Below are positions 18,427 through 25,739 of a stretch of 64,000 nt of DNA, piece after piece (within the stretch, counting starts at the first letter, position 1; each line of letters begins with the position of its first letter). The translations under genes and the position numbers were made by a program. Source of the stretch: Brachybacterium sp. FME24. GTDB lineage: Bacteria > Actinomycetota > Actinomycetes > Actinomycetales > Dermabacteraceae. The stretch is taken from NCBI RefSeq assembly GCF_014897705.1, contig NZ_JABUXV010000009.1:172686-236685 (forward strand), written 5' to 3'. The notes beneath the pieces were generated by a model, which saw only the letters and a list, made by a program, of their open reading frames with translations, made no database searches and was not told the origin of the DNA.

Positions 18427-18876
18427 TCACCCGTCATGGATGTCGACGAGACCGGCGAGGATCTCGGAGGCGCGGTCGAGGGTGGCGAGGTCCTCGGCGG
18501 GGAGCGGCTCGAGAAGTCCGCCGACGCCCACCGCCAGCTGCCTGCGCCAGGCGGCGAGCTGCGCCGAGCCCGGCTCGGTGGTGGTGACCAGGGAGGACCG
18601 GGAGTCGGTGGGGTCCGGCCCGCGCTGGACCAGACCTTCCTCCTCGAGGCGCTTGATGACGGCGGTCGCCGTGGGGCGGGAGACCCGCTCGCGGTCAGCG
18701 ATCTCGCTCAGGCGCAGAGGGCCGTGCCGTTCGATGGTGGCGACGACGCGCCAGGAGACCGCTCCGACGCCGACCTCGGAGCGTCGCGCAGCCAGTCGCG
18801 AGAACTGACTGCAGACCAGAGCGAGGTGCTGGGGGAGATCGCCGGAGGCGGAAGAGGTGGGAGCAGTGTCGGTCAC
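18427..18876 (-). CDS. MarR-family transcriptional regulator
   Basis: Winged-helix repressor of 149 residues. The recognition helix region (LSEIADRERVSRPTATAVIKRLEEEGLV) and the wing with DSRSSLV, the usual D-x-R signature, lie at about residues 57-100. The start is GTG at 18876. A promoter 8 bp before it means the mRNA may be leaderless. It probably controls itself and the MFS exporter in response to a small phenolic or drug-like ligand (inference). Confidence 0.92.
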   Translation of the reverse strand: MTDTAPTSSASGDLPQHLALVCSQFSRLAARRSEVGVGAVSWRVVATIERHGPLRLSEIADRERVSRPTATAVIKRLEEEGLVQRGPDPTDSRSSLVTTTEPGSAQLAAWRRQLAVGVGGLLEPLPAEDLATLDRASEILAGLVDIHDG

Positions 18877-18884
18877 GATGCACC

Positions 18885-18913
18885 AGAGTAGTTAGCAATG
18901 CGAACCAATGCAA
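18885..18913 (-). promoter_or_regulatory. marR promoter with overlapping operator
   Basis: On the minus strand TTGCAT (18913-18908) and TACTCT (18890-18885) are 17 bp apart, and the GTG start follows after 8 nt, consistent with a leaderless transcript. The palindrome TTAGCA-A-TGCGAA (18892-18904, one mismatch) lies between the two boxes and is a likely MarR operator. AATGC also repeats directly at 18897-18901 and 18907-18911. Confidence 0.6.
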
Positions 18914-19216
18914 GGGTGGTAAGGGTGGGGCTGTGACTCAGCAGCCGCTTGGCCGCTTGGCCGCTCGGCAACTAGGCAGCTCGGCCGGCAAGACGGCGGG
19001 CACGGCCGCAGGCCGGGCGGCGCAGAGCGGTGGATGCTCCGTGGCCACAACAGGCGTTCTGTGAACTTGGCAGACGCTGCGTGAACTATGACGACGACGG
19101 GGAATAGCGCCGCCTCGCGCCCCGTTGGCCGCAGGGTGTGCGCCGGTCGCTCCCGTTCCGGGAGACGAGGGCGCCGATCACGACCAGCGGCCACGCGCCG
19201 CGGAGGAGGATCCCCC
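18914..19216. other. Intergenic region without recognised gene
   Basis: About 300 bp between the divergent marR and old yellow enzyme genes. CGTGAAC/TGTGAAC boxes repeat near 19059-19086 and might be part of a promoter or operator, but the spacing of candidate -35 and -10 boxes is poor. No coding frame is convincing. Confidence 0.4.
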
Positions 19217-20299
19217 ATGTCCGTTCTGACGACCCCGCTCGACCTCGGTGAGCTCACGATCCCCAACCGGATCGTCATGGCGCCCCTGACCCGTGCCCGC
19301 ACAGGCGACGAGCGCGTCCCCACCGAGCTGACCGCCGAGTACTACACCCAGCGTGCCGGCGCCGGTCTGATCATCAGCGAGGCCACCAGCGTCAGCCCGC
19401 AGGGAGTCGGCTACCACGGCACCCCGGGCATCTGGAACGACGAGCAGGTCGCCGGCTGGCGCCAGGTCACCGACGCCGTCCACGCCGCCGGCGGCCGCAT
19501 CGTCCTGCAGCTCTGGCACGTGGGACGCATCTCCGACCCCGAGCTCCTGAACGGCGAAGCCCCCGTCGCGCCGAGCGCCATCACGCCCGCCGGCCGGGTG
19601 GCGAGGCTGCGTCCCAAGCGCCCCTACGTGCAGCCCCGCGCACTCGACGCCGGCGAGATCCCCGGGATCGTCGAGGACTTCCGGCGCGGCGCGGAGAACG
19701 CGAAGCGCGCCGGCTTCGACGGCGTGGAGATCCACGGCGCGAACGGCTACCTGATCGACCAGTTCCTCCAGGACAGCACCAACCACCGCCAGGACCAGTA
19801 CGGCGGGTCCGTCGAGAATCGGGCGCGATTCCTGCTCGAGATCACCGACGCGGTGACGGGCGTCTGGGGCCCGGGTCGCGTGGGCGTGCACCTGCGGCCG
19901 CGCGGCGAGGAGCACGACATGGGCGACAGCGACCCGCGCTCGATCTTCGGCCATGTCGCCGCGGAGCTCGGGAACCGCAAGGTGGCCTTCCTCTTCATTC
20001 GCGAGGTCGAAGAGGAAGACAGCCTCATCGGCGAGATCCGGTCGCTGTTCGGCGGCCCGGTCATCGCGAACGACCAGATGACGGCGGTCGCCGGGGAGCG
20101 CCTCATCGAGGCCGGCACGGCCGACGCCGTCTCCTTCGGTCGCGACTACATCGCCACCCCGGACCTCGCCGAGCGCATCGCGACCGGCCAGGCCCTGAAC
20201 CCGCAGAACCCCGCGACGTTCTACCCCGACAGCGGCGAGGACCTGCGCGTGGGCTACACCGACTACCCCGCGATGGCGGAGGTGCTGGTCGGCACCTGA
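19217..20299 (+). CDS. Old yellow enzyme family ene-reductase
   Basis: FMN-dependent NAD(P)H:flavin oxidoreductase of 360 residues. The N-terminal barrel strand NRIVMAPLTRAR, LQLWHVGR, and the substrate-site region GVEIHGANGYLIDQFLQDSTN (about 180) with YGGSVENRARFLLE are all typical. The usual R-L-S-P stretch after strand five reads VHLRPRGEE, so the phosphate or substrate side there is altered. It reduces activated double bonds of enones or maleimides. GGAGGAGGA precedes the ATG at 19217. Its relation to the marR/MFS pair upstream may be detoxification. Confidence 0.92.
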   Translation: MSVLTTPLDLGELTIPNRIVMAPLTRARTGDERVPTELTAEYYTQRAGAGLIISEATSVSPQGVGYHGTPGIWNDEQVAGWRQVTDAVHAAGGRIVLQLWHVGRISDPELLNGEAPVAPSAITPAGRVARLRPKRPYVQPRALDAGEIPGIVEDFRRGAENAKRAGFDGVEIHGANGYLIDQFLQDSTNHRQDQYGGSVENRARFLLEITDAVTGVWGPGRVGVHLRPRGEEHDMGDSDPRSIFGHVAAELGNRKVAFLFIREVEEEDSLIGEIRSLFGGPVIANDQMTAVAGERLIEAGTADAVSFGRDYIATPDLAERIATGQALNPQNPATFYPDSGEDLRVGYTDYPAMAEVLVGT

Positions 20300-20308
20300 G
20301 CCGCCGCG

Positions 20309-21334
20309 TCAGCGGCTGACGGGGTCCGCTCCGCCTGCCAGCACGGCGTCGAGGTCCTGCAGGCGGGGCGCGCCCTCCCAGTCCCCGGGCGTCGTGCAGG
20401 CCAGGGCCCCGCAGGCATTCGCGCGGGCCAGGCGTGCGGGGACGTCGAGCCCGTCGAGCTGCGCACTGAGGTACCCGGCGACGAACGCATCGCCGGCGCC
20501 GACGGTGTCGACCACGTCGATCCGGTGGCCCGGTGCCTCGAATATCCCGCCTGCGGCGAGGGCGGCGCCGCCGTCGGCCCCGAGCTTGACGACCACCTGG
20601 CGGCCGGAGCCCGCAGCGAGCGCCTGCAGGAGACCGCGGTGGTCACTCTCGTCGACGTGCGGGGCGAGGATCGACAGCTCCTCCGGCCCTCCGAATACGA
20701 TGTCGACCTGGTCGATGATCTCGCCCAGCAGCTCGGCCAGACGCTCGCGGGAGCCCAGGCGGGAACGGTAGTTCACGTCGAGGCTGACCTGCACGCCGGC
20801 CGCGACGGCACGCTGGATGGCGGCGACGTTGGTGGCATGTGCGGTCTCGGACAGCAGCGGGGTGATGCCGCTGACGTGCAGGATCTCGGCCTGTTCGATG
20901 AGACCCGGGGGAAGGTCCTCGGGCGTGAGCGCGGAAGCGGCGGACCCGGCCCGGTAGTAGTCCACCCGGGTGGTGGTGCCGGTGGGGCGGGACTTGATCA
21001 TCAGGCCCGTCGGCCGCGTGGGATCCACGGCGCAGTGCACCTCGACGCCCTCGGCACGGATCTCCCGCGCCACCCGGGTGCCGAGCGGGTCCTCACCGAT
21101 GCGGCTGATCCAGGCGACAGGGACGTCGAGCCGGCGCAGCCCGATCGCGAGGTTCGACTCCGCGCCGCCGAGGGAGATGTCGACCCCTGGCAGGTGGGCG
21201 AGGGAACCGATGGTCCCGCTGCGCATCATCGCCATGGTCTCGCCGACGGTCACCACCCGCGGACCGGCGCTCGTCCGGAGGGTCGCAGCGGAGCCGGAGG
21301 GTGCCGTCACCCCGATGTCGCCGGGGATGCTCAT
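20309..21334 (-). CDS. kdgK: 2-keto-3-deoxygluconate kinase (PfkB family)
   Basis: Ribokinase-family sugar kinase of 341 residues. It shows GGAESNLAIGLRRL near residue 57, the KDG-kinase-like RVDYYRAGSAAS near 122, and the C-terminal anion-hole motif DTVGAGDAFVAGYL with the catalytic Asp near 290. It phosphorylates KDG to KDPG for the aldolase encoded immediately upstream. The start overlaps the aldolase stop by 4 nt (ATGA), so the two are coupled. It is the last gene of a four-gene uronate operon and lies 9 nt from the convergent old yellow enzyme gene, with no clear hairpin between. Confidence 0.92.
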   Translation of the reverse strand: MSIPGDIGVTAPSGSAATLRTSAGPRVVTVGETMAMMRSGTIGSLAHLPGVDISLGGAESNLAIGLRRLDVPVAWISRIGEDPLGTRVAREIRAEGVEVHCAVDPTRPTGLMIKSRPTGTTTRVDYYRAGSAASALTPEDLPPGLIEQAEILHVSGITPLLSETAHATNVAAIQRAVAAGVQVSLDVNYRSRLGSRERLAELLGEIIDQVDIVFGGPEELSILAPHVDESDHRGLLQALAAGSGRQVVVKLGADGGAALAAGGIFEAPGHRIDVVDTVGAGDAFVAGYLSAQLDGLDVPARLARANACGALACTTPGDWEGAPRLQDLDAVLAGGADPVSR

Positions 21335-21984
21335 GCGCCTGCCTCGCGAGTGGCGACGCCGACGAACTGCGCGGCGCGGTCGGCCAGGGCCTCGAGGTCG
21401 CCGCCCTTCAGCGCATCGCCCAGCAGCGGGCCGCCCACGGAGACGGCGTCGGCCCCTGCGCGCAGCCAGGCCGCGGCCACCTCGAGGTCCACGCCGCCGG
21501 AGGGGATCACGCGGATGCCGGGGAACGGGCCGCGCAGGTCCTTGAGGTAGCCGGGGCCGACGGCGCTCGCCGGGAACACCTTGACCGCCGCGGCGCCCGC
21601 CGCCCAGCCGGCGTGCAGCTCGCTCGGGGTGAGGCCGCCGGGGACGATCGCGATGCCGGCCTCGGTGGCTGCCTCGAGCAGGTCTGCCCGGGTGATCGGG
21701 GTGACGATGTAGTGGGCACCGCGCTCAGCCGCGATGCGCAGATCGTCGGGGTCGGTGACGGTGCCGACGCCGATGTCGATCCGGTCGCCGAAGCGCTCCA
21801 GCAGAGCCGGCAGCTCGTCGAGGGTGCCGGGAGTGGACAGAGTCAGCTCGACAGAGCGGATGCCGGCGTCGGCGAGCGTGTCCAGCACAGGCGCGTACTG
21901 ATCGGCGCGCTCGCCGCGGATCACGACGATCAGGCGGGCGGCGGCGGTGCGCTGGGGAAGGGAGGGACGGTCGGTGGTGGTCAA
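21331..21984 (-). CDS. eda: KDPG aldolase (2-keto-3-deoxy-6-phosphogluconate aldolase)
   Basis: Class I aldolase of 217 residues, cleaving KDPG to pyruvate and glyceraldehyde 3-phosphate. The active site is visible: RSVELTLSTP with Glu near residue 46, PGGLTPSEL near 115, and the Schiff-base Lys in AVKVFPASAVGP near 134. The phosphate site is PSGGVDLE near 160. The start is TTG at 21984, supported by AGGAGG 7 nt upstream. An 81-bp gap separates it from the dehydrogenase gene, and it is coupled to kdgK. Confidence 0.93.
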   Translation of the reverse strand: MTTTDRPSLPQRTAAARLIVVIRGERADQYAPVLDTLADAGIRSVELTLSTPGTLDELPALLERFGDRIDIGVGTVTDPDDLRIAAERGAHYIVTPITRADLLEAATEAGIAIVPGGLTPSELHAGWAAGAAAVKVFPASAVGPGYLKDLRGPFPGIRVIPSGGVDLEVAAAWLRAGADAVSVGGPLLGDALKGGDLEALADRAAQFVGVATREAGA

Positions 21985-22065
21985 GGCGGGCCTCCTGGGG
22001 GATGGCGGTGGCGGGGTGGGGGAGACTTCCGGGTGGCGGTCAGGGGCGGCGGGCGCGCCCGCTGC

Positions 22066-23070
22066 TCACAGCTCGAGCAGCACCTTGGCGGAGCGAGAGG
22101 CATCCTTCGCGGTCGCGAACGCGTCGACGGCATCGGCGGCCGGGATGGTCTGGGTGATGACGGCGTCGAAGCGGTCGTCGGCCGCGAGCAGCTCGATGGC
22201 CTCGTCGATCTCCGTGTCGAAGCGCTGGGTCCCGCGCAGCTGGACCTCTTTGGCCACGAGCGCGGCGAGATTCACGGGGATGTCGGCGTTGGGCAGGATC
22301 GCCACCTGCACGATGATCCCCGCGGGGCGCACCGCGCGCACGCCGGAGGAGAGTGAGACGGGGGCTGCGGAGCATTCGAGCACGACGTCGTAGGCGTTGT
22401 CCTCCGGACTCGCCTCGGTGACCAGGATGGCCTTCGAGGCGCCCAGCGCCGTCGCGCGCTCGAGCGGCTCGGGGCGCACGTCGGTCACGTCGACGCTGGC
22501 GGCTCCGCGATGCAGCAGGGCGGCGACGGCCAGCAGCCCGATCGGCCCGGAGCCCAGGACCAGGCACTTCTTCCCGGTCACGTCGCCGGCGATGCTCACG
22601 GCGTGCAGTGCGACGGCCAGCGGCTCGGCCAGTGCCCCTCGGCGCAGCGGCAGGGAATCGGGCAGTCGGCGCAGATTCGCGCGGTCGATGACCATGAACT
22701 GCGCAGCGGCGCCCTGGCGATGCGGGGTCACGCTCGCGCTGCCCAGGTAATCGCCTCCAGGCCACAGGTGCGGGCGATCCTCGATGCCGAGGGCGGTGGT
22801 GCCGTAGCGGGCCGGATGCGCGGTCACCGGAGTGCCGGGCGCGAACTCGCCGCTGGGGTCGAGGTCCACCACGGCAGACAGCTCATGCCCCGGGATCAGC
22901 GGCTCGGTGATGACGAACGCGCCGTTCGCGCCGTGGAAGTAGTAGTGCAGGTCGGAGCCGCAGATGCCGACGTAGGAGATGCGCAGGCGCACCTCGCCCT
23001 CCCCGGGCTCGACGCCGGGGGCGTCCTCCCAGCGGATGTCCTCGGCGGCATGGATGGTCAGTGCTTTCAT
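22066..23070 (-). CDS. Medium-chain dehydrogenase, L-idonate 5-dehydrogenase-like, without structural zinc lobe
   Basis: MDR dehydrogenase of 334 residues. The catalytic zinc ligands are present: Cys in YVGICGSDLHYY (about 37), HE in IPGHELSA (about 60), and the Glu-containing LAEPLAV (about 149). The coenzyme motif is GSGPIGLLA near 172. The structural-zinc lobe, which in L-idonate dehydrogenase carries four Cys, here reads HPARYGTTALGIEDRPHLW and has none. Overall it resembles IdnD. In this operon it may oxidise a hexonate or reduce a keto-deoxy acid. It overlaps the upstream gene by 1 nt (TGATG). Confidence 0.85.
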   Translation of the reverse strand: MKALTIHAAEDIRWEDAPGVEPGEGEVRLRISYVGICGSDLHYYFHGANGAFVITEPLIPGHELSAVVDLDPSGEFAPGTPVTAHPARYGTTALGIEDRPHLWPGGDYLGSASVTPHRQGAAAQFMVIDRANLRRLPDSLPLRRGALAEPLAVALHAVSIAGDVTGKKCLVLGSGPIGLLAVAALLHRGAASVDVTDVRPEPLERATALGASKAILVTEASPEDNAYDVVLECSAAPVSLSSGVRAVRPAGIIVQVAILPNADIPVNLAALVAKEVQLRGTQRFDTEIDEAIELLAADDRFDAVITQTIPAADAVDAFATAKDASRSAKVLLEL

Positions 23071-24584
23071 CAGCGGGTCTCCTTCAAGGATGCGGACAGG
23101 GCGGCGGCGGTCGCGGCGCGCGGTCCCGACGCGACGATCGTGGTCAGCAGCTCGCCGACGGCGGAGATGAACTCCTCCGACTCGGCGAGTTCGCCCGACA
23201 GGCAGCCGCTCTCGAGCAGCACGCGCGCGTGCTCGGCAGGGGTGGTGGCGCGCTCCGCGATCGCGACCAGGTCGTCCTGGGCCGGATCGCTCATCGCGCG
23301 GGCCTGCTCACCGGGCTCGAATCCGCGCGGCGGGACCACGCAGGCGAACCAGGCGGCGACGGTGAGCGCGAGCAGCGCGGGCATCCGCCCCTGGCCGAGG
23401 TGGAACAGAGCCGGGGTGGGGATCCTCTGCGGGAGCCGCATCGAGCCGTCGGACCCCACCTGCCGAGTGCGGTGACCGAGGTCGTGGTTGTGCCAGCGAT
23501 GCGTGAGGTCCGCGATGTACCCGTCGACGTCGAAGCCCGAGGGGAGGTCGATCGTGGGCAGATTCTCGCTACGGATGAGGCCGAGGGTCGCCTCCGCGAT
23601 CCAGTCCTGCTCGAAGGACTCGGGAATCGTGCGGCGCCCGTCGAGCGCCCCGAGGTAGGCGATCAGCGAGTGCGGTCCGTTGAGGATCCTCAGCTTGACC
23701 TGCTCGTACTTTCCCACCTCGTCGGACATGATCGCGCCGCCCAGGTCCCAGGCGGGCCGGCCGGCCGGGAAGTCGTCCTCGATCACCCACATGGAGAACT
23801 TCTCGGCGCGCACCGGGGCGTCATCACGCACGCCCAGCAGCTCGGCGACCTGATCGGTGGTCCCCGCAGTGGTGGCCGGGACGATGCGGTCCACCATCGC
23901 GTCGGGGAAGGCGACCTGATCGCGCACATAGGCCAGGATGTCGTCACGGGCACCGGAGTGCTCGAGGAACTCGGTGACCATGCGGCGGGCGGTCTGCCCG
24001 GCTGAGGAGACGTTGTCGCAGGGCAGCACGGTGAAGGGTTCGCCGCTGCTCGCCCGCTCGGTGAGGCCGCGGGCGAGCAGGCCGATCACGGTGCGCGGAT
24101 TCGCGGGGTCCTGGAGATCCTGCCGCAGAGCGGGGGAGTCGACGTCGAGGCCGCCGGTGCGGGCCGAGACCGAATAGCCGCCCTCGGAGACGGTCAGGGT
24201 GAGGATGCGGCGCTGAGGGGTCGCGATCTCGCGCACCACGGAGTGCGGGTCCTCGGCCATGAGGCCGAATCCGCGGTGCACGTCGACCACGTCGGCACGG
24301 GTGCCGGCGTCCGACAGTTCGAGCACGCTGTACAGGCCGTCCTGCCTGCGCATCGGATCCACCACGGAGCGGGAGCGGTTCGCGAAGCCGAGGATCCCCC
24401 AGTCACCCTCCTCGGCCGCCAGGGCGCGAGCGGTGTGCACGGCGGCGTGGGCGCGGTGGAAGGCGCCCAGGCCCAGATGGATGATGCCGGCCCGGGCGGG
24501 GTCCCGGGGTGCGGAGGCGCCGAGGAGAGGGAGGCCCTCGACGGTCGCGCGGCCGAGGGCGGGGATGTTGCCGGAAGACGGCAC
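23070..24584 (-). CDS. uxuB: Fructuronate reductase / mannitol dehydrogenase family
   Basis: Long-chain NAD-dependent polyol dehydrogenase of 504 residues. Its Rossmann start (IIHLGLGAFHRAHAAVHT, about 30-47) is typical. The catalytic region includes VKLRILNGPHSLIAYLG (about 290), with Lys, Asn and His. UxuB enzymes reduce D-fructuronate to D-mannonate, the substrate of the ManD-type enzyme at 12218. A tagaturonate reductase role cannot be excluded. I chose GTG at 24584 because AGGAGG lies 5 nt upstream; the longer frame would swallow that site. It is the first gene of the operon, with an IclR-type operator 83 bp before the start. Confidence 0.88.
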   Translation of the reverse strand: MPSSGNIPALGRATVEGLPLLGASAPRDPARAGIIHLGLGAFHRAHAAVHTARALAAEEGDWGILGFANRSRSVVDPMRRQDGLYSVLELSDAGTRADVVDVHRGFGLMAEDPHSVVREIATPQRRILTLTVSEGGYSVSARTGGLDVDSPALRQDLQDPANPRTVIGLLARGLTERASSGEPFTVLPCDNVSSAGQTARRMVTEFLEHSGARDDILAYVRDQVAFPDAMVDRIVPATTAGTTDQVAELLGVRDDAPVRAEKFSMWVIEDDFPAGRPAWDLGGAIMSDEVGKYEQVKLRILNGPHSLIAYLGALDGRRTIPESFEQDWIAEATLGLIRSENLPTIDLPSGFDVDGYIADLTHRWHNHDLGHRTRQVGSDGSMRLPQRIPTPALFHLGQGRMPALLALTVAAWFACVVPPRGFEPGEQARAMSDPAQDDLVAIAERATTPAEHARVLLESGCLSGELAESEEFISAVGELLTTIVASGPRAATAAALSASLKETR

Positions 24585-24666
24585 GTGAACCTCCTGGTGA
24601 TGACCCGATAGCGCCGCCACGTCGGCGCCGGTTGCCGGTCGGGGACGATGCGATCCCGAGATGGTC

Positions 24667-24683
24667 GTTCCATGATGTGGAAC
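24667..24683 (-). promoter_or_regulatory. IclR-type operator of the uxuB operon
   Basis: GTTCC-ATGATGT-GGAAC is a perfect inverted repeat with 5-bp arms and a 7-bp spacer, the same architecture as 12123-12139. It lies between the likely promoter region (weak TTGCTA at 24714-24709 on the minus strand) and the uxuB start. Confidence 0.6.
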
Positions 24684-24749
24684 GGATGTTTCATGACTCG
24701 CAACAGCTTAGCAAGTCGGTGCGAGATGCCTGCGGTGGTTCTGATGCAT

Positions 24750-24875
24750 CCGGTGTCTTGGTGTCTTGGGTGTCTTGGGTGTCTGGGTGCGCTGGGTGCC
24801 CTGGGTGTGCTGCGAGCCCTGGGCGCCCTGGGTGTGCTGGGTGTGCTGCGAGCCCTGGGTGCCCGGAGTGCTAAA
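24750..24875. repeat. Low-complexity repeat tract with a 28-bp direct repeat
   Basis: Several copies of TGTCTTGGG (about 24754-24780) lead into a 28-bp unit at 24801-24828 that recurs at 24837-24864 with a single difference. The unit begins CTGGGTGTGCTGCGAGCC. The tract fills the divergent spacer between the uxuB operon and the SRPBCC gene. No gene is supported in it. Confidence 0.75.
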
Positions 24876-24970
24876 AGTGCCTCGAATTCTCCAAGGGTCA
24901 GATGTGGCGTTCCCGTCTACCGTAGGCGGCATCCGCGGAACCGTCCGCGCCTGACCATGCAGGAGTCCAG

Positions 24971-25477
24971 ATGCCGATCACCGGAAAATTCGATGCCGAC
25001 CGGGGCGATCTCGTCCTCACTCGCACGGTCCTGGCGCCCCGCGATCGGATCTGGGAGCACCTGAGCTCCTCCGATCGTCTCGAGACGTGGTTCGGGACCT
25101 TCTCCGGCGACCCGACGTCGGGACGGGTCATGGTCACGATGCTGGCCGAACCCGGCGAAGCCGCCCCGACCGAGTACGTGATCCACGCCTGCGAGAAGGG
25201 ACTGCTGCTCACCGTGAGCTCGGGGATGGGGGAGGACACCTGGCGCCTGTCGCTCACGCTCGCTGATGCTGATGCTGATTCGGGGGATGGCGGCGCCGTC
25301 GTCAGCCTGCGCCACCATGACCTGCCGGCGGACATGCTCGAGCACGTCGGCCCAGGCTGGGAGTGGTATCTCGACCGCCTCACGGGCGCCGTGACCGGGG
25401 GAGTGATCCCAGGAATGGACGTCTGGAACAGCGAGTACATGTCGCTGAGCGCGGAGTACGCCGCCCTGGCCCGCTGA
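24971..25477 (+). CDS. SRPBCC (AHSA1-like) domain protein
   Basis: Small cytoplasmic protein of 168 residues. The start VLTRTVLAPRDRIWEHLSSSDRLETWFG matches the first strand and helices of the START/AHSA1 fold, and the C-terminal long helix GWEWYLDRLTGAVTGG closes the cavity. These proteins bind hydrophobic ligands or assist chaperones. An internal DADADSGDGG loop (about 100) is low complexity. It stands alone between two catabolic operons and its ligand is unknown. Confidence 0.85.
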   Translation: MPITGKFDADRGDLVLTRTVLAPRDRIWEHLSSSDRLETWFGTFSGDPTSGRVMVTMLAEPGEAAPTEYVIHACEKGLLLTVSSGMGEDTWRLSLTLADADADSGDGGAVVSLRHHDLPADMLEHVGPGWEWYLDRLTGAVTGGVIPGMDVWNSEYMSLSAEYAALAR

Positions 25478-25595
25478 GGGGGTGCTCCAGCGGGCTCCCG
25501 CGGCGGAGGATCGGGCTCCCGGGCCGGATGCAGCCAGAGCCACGCCCGCACCCGCCCCGCCCGATCGGTGCCCAGGCGCGGGGCCGGACAGACTT

Positions 25596-25645
25596 TTGCC
25601 AGGTTTCCTGCCAGAATCGGCGATTTCGGGCAGGAAACCTGGCAA
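25596..25645. terminator. Bidirectional terminator, 17-bp perfect stem
   Basis: Arms 25596-25612 and 25629-25645 are perfectly complementary, beginning TTGCCAGGTTTCC and ending with CCTGGCAA. The central 16 nt include AATCG-G-CGATT, so the whole is nearly one long palindrome. It separates the convergent SRPBCC gene and ABC operon 1. Confidence 0.85.
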
Positions 25646-25652
25646 TAATCGT

Positions 25653-25736
25653 CCGGGTGCCGGGTGCCGGGTGCCGGGTGCCGGGTGCCGGGTGCCGGGT
25701 GCCGGGTGCCGGGTGCCGGGTGCCGGGTGCCGGGTG
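25653..25736. repeat. Twelve perfect CCGGGTG heptamers
   Basis: An uninterrupted array of twelve identical 7-bp units. It ends 3 bp before the stop codon of the ABC permease gene and directly adjoins the hairpin at 25596-25645. Such perfect arrays change copy number by slippage. The array is noncoding, so it could at most alter mRNA 3' ends or serve as a strain marker. Confidence 0.95.
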
Positions 25737-25739
25737 GGC

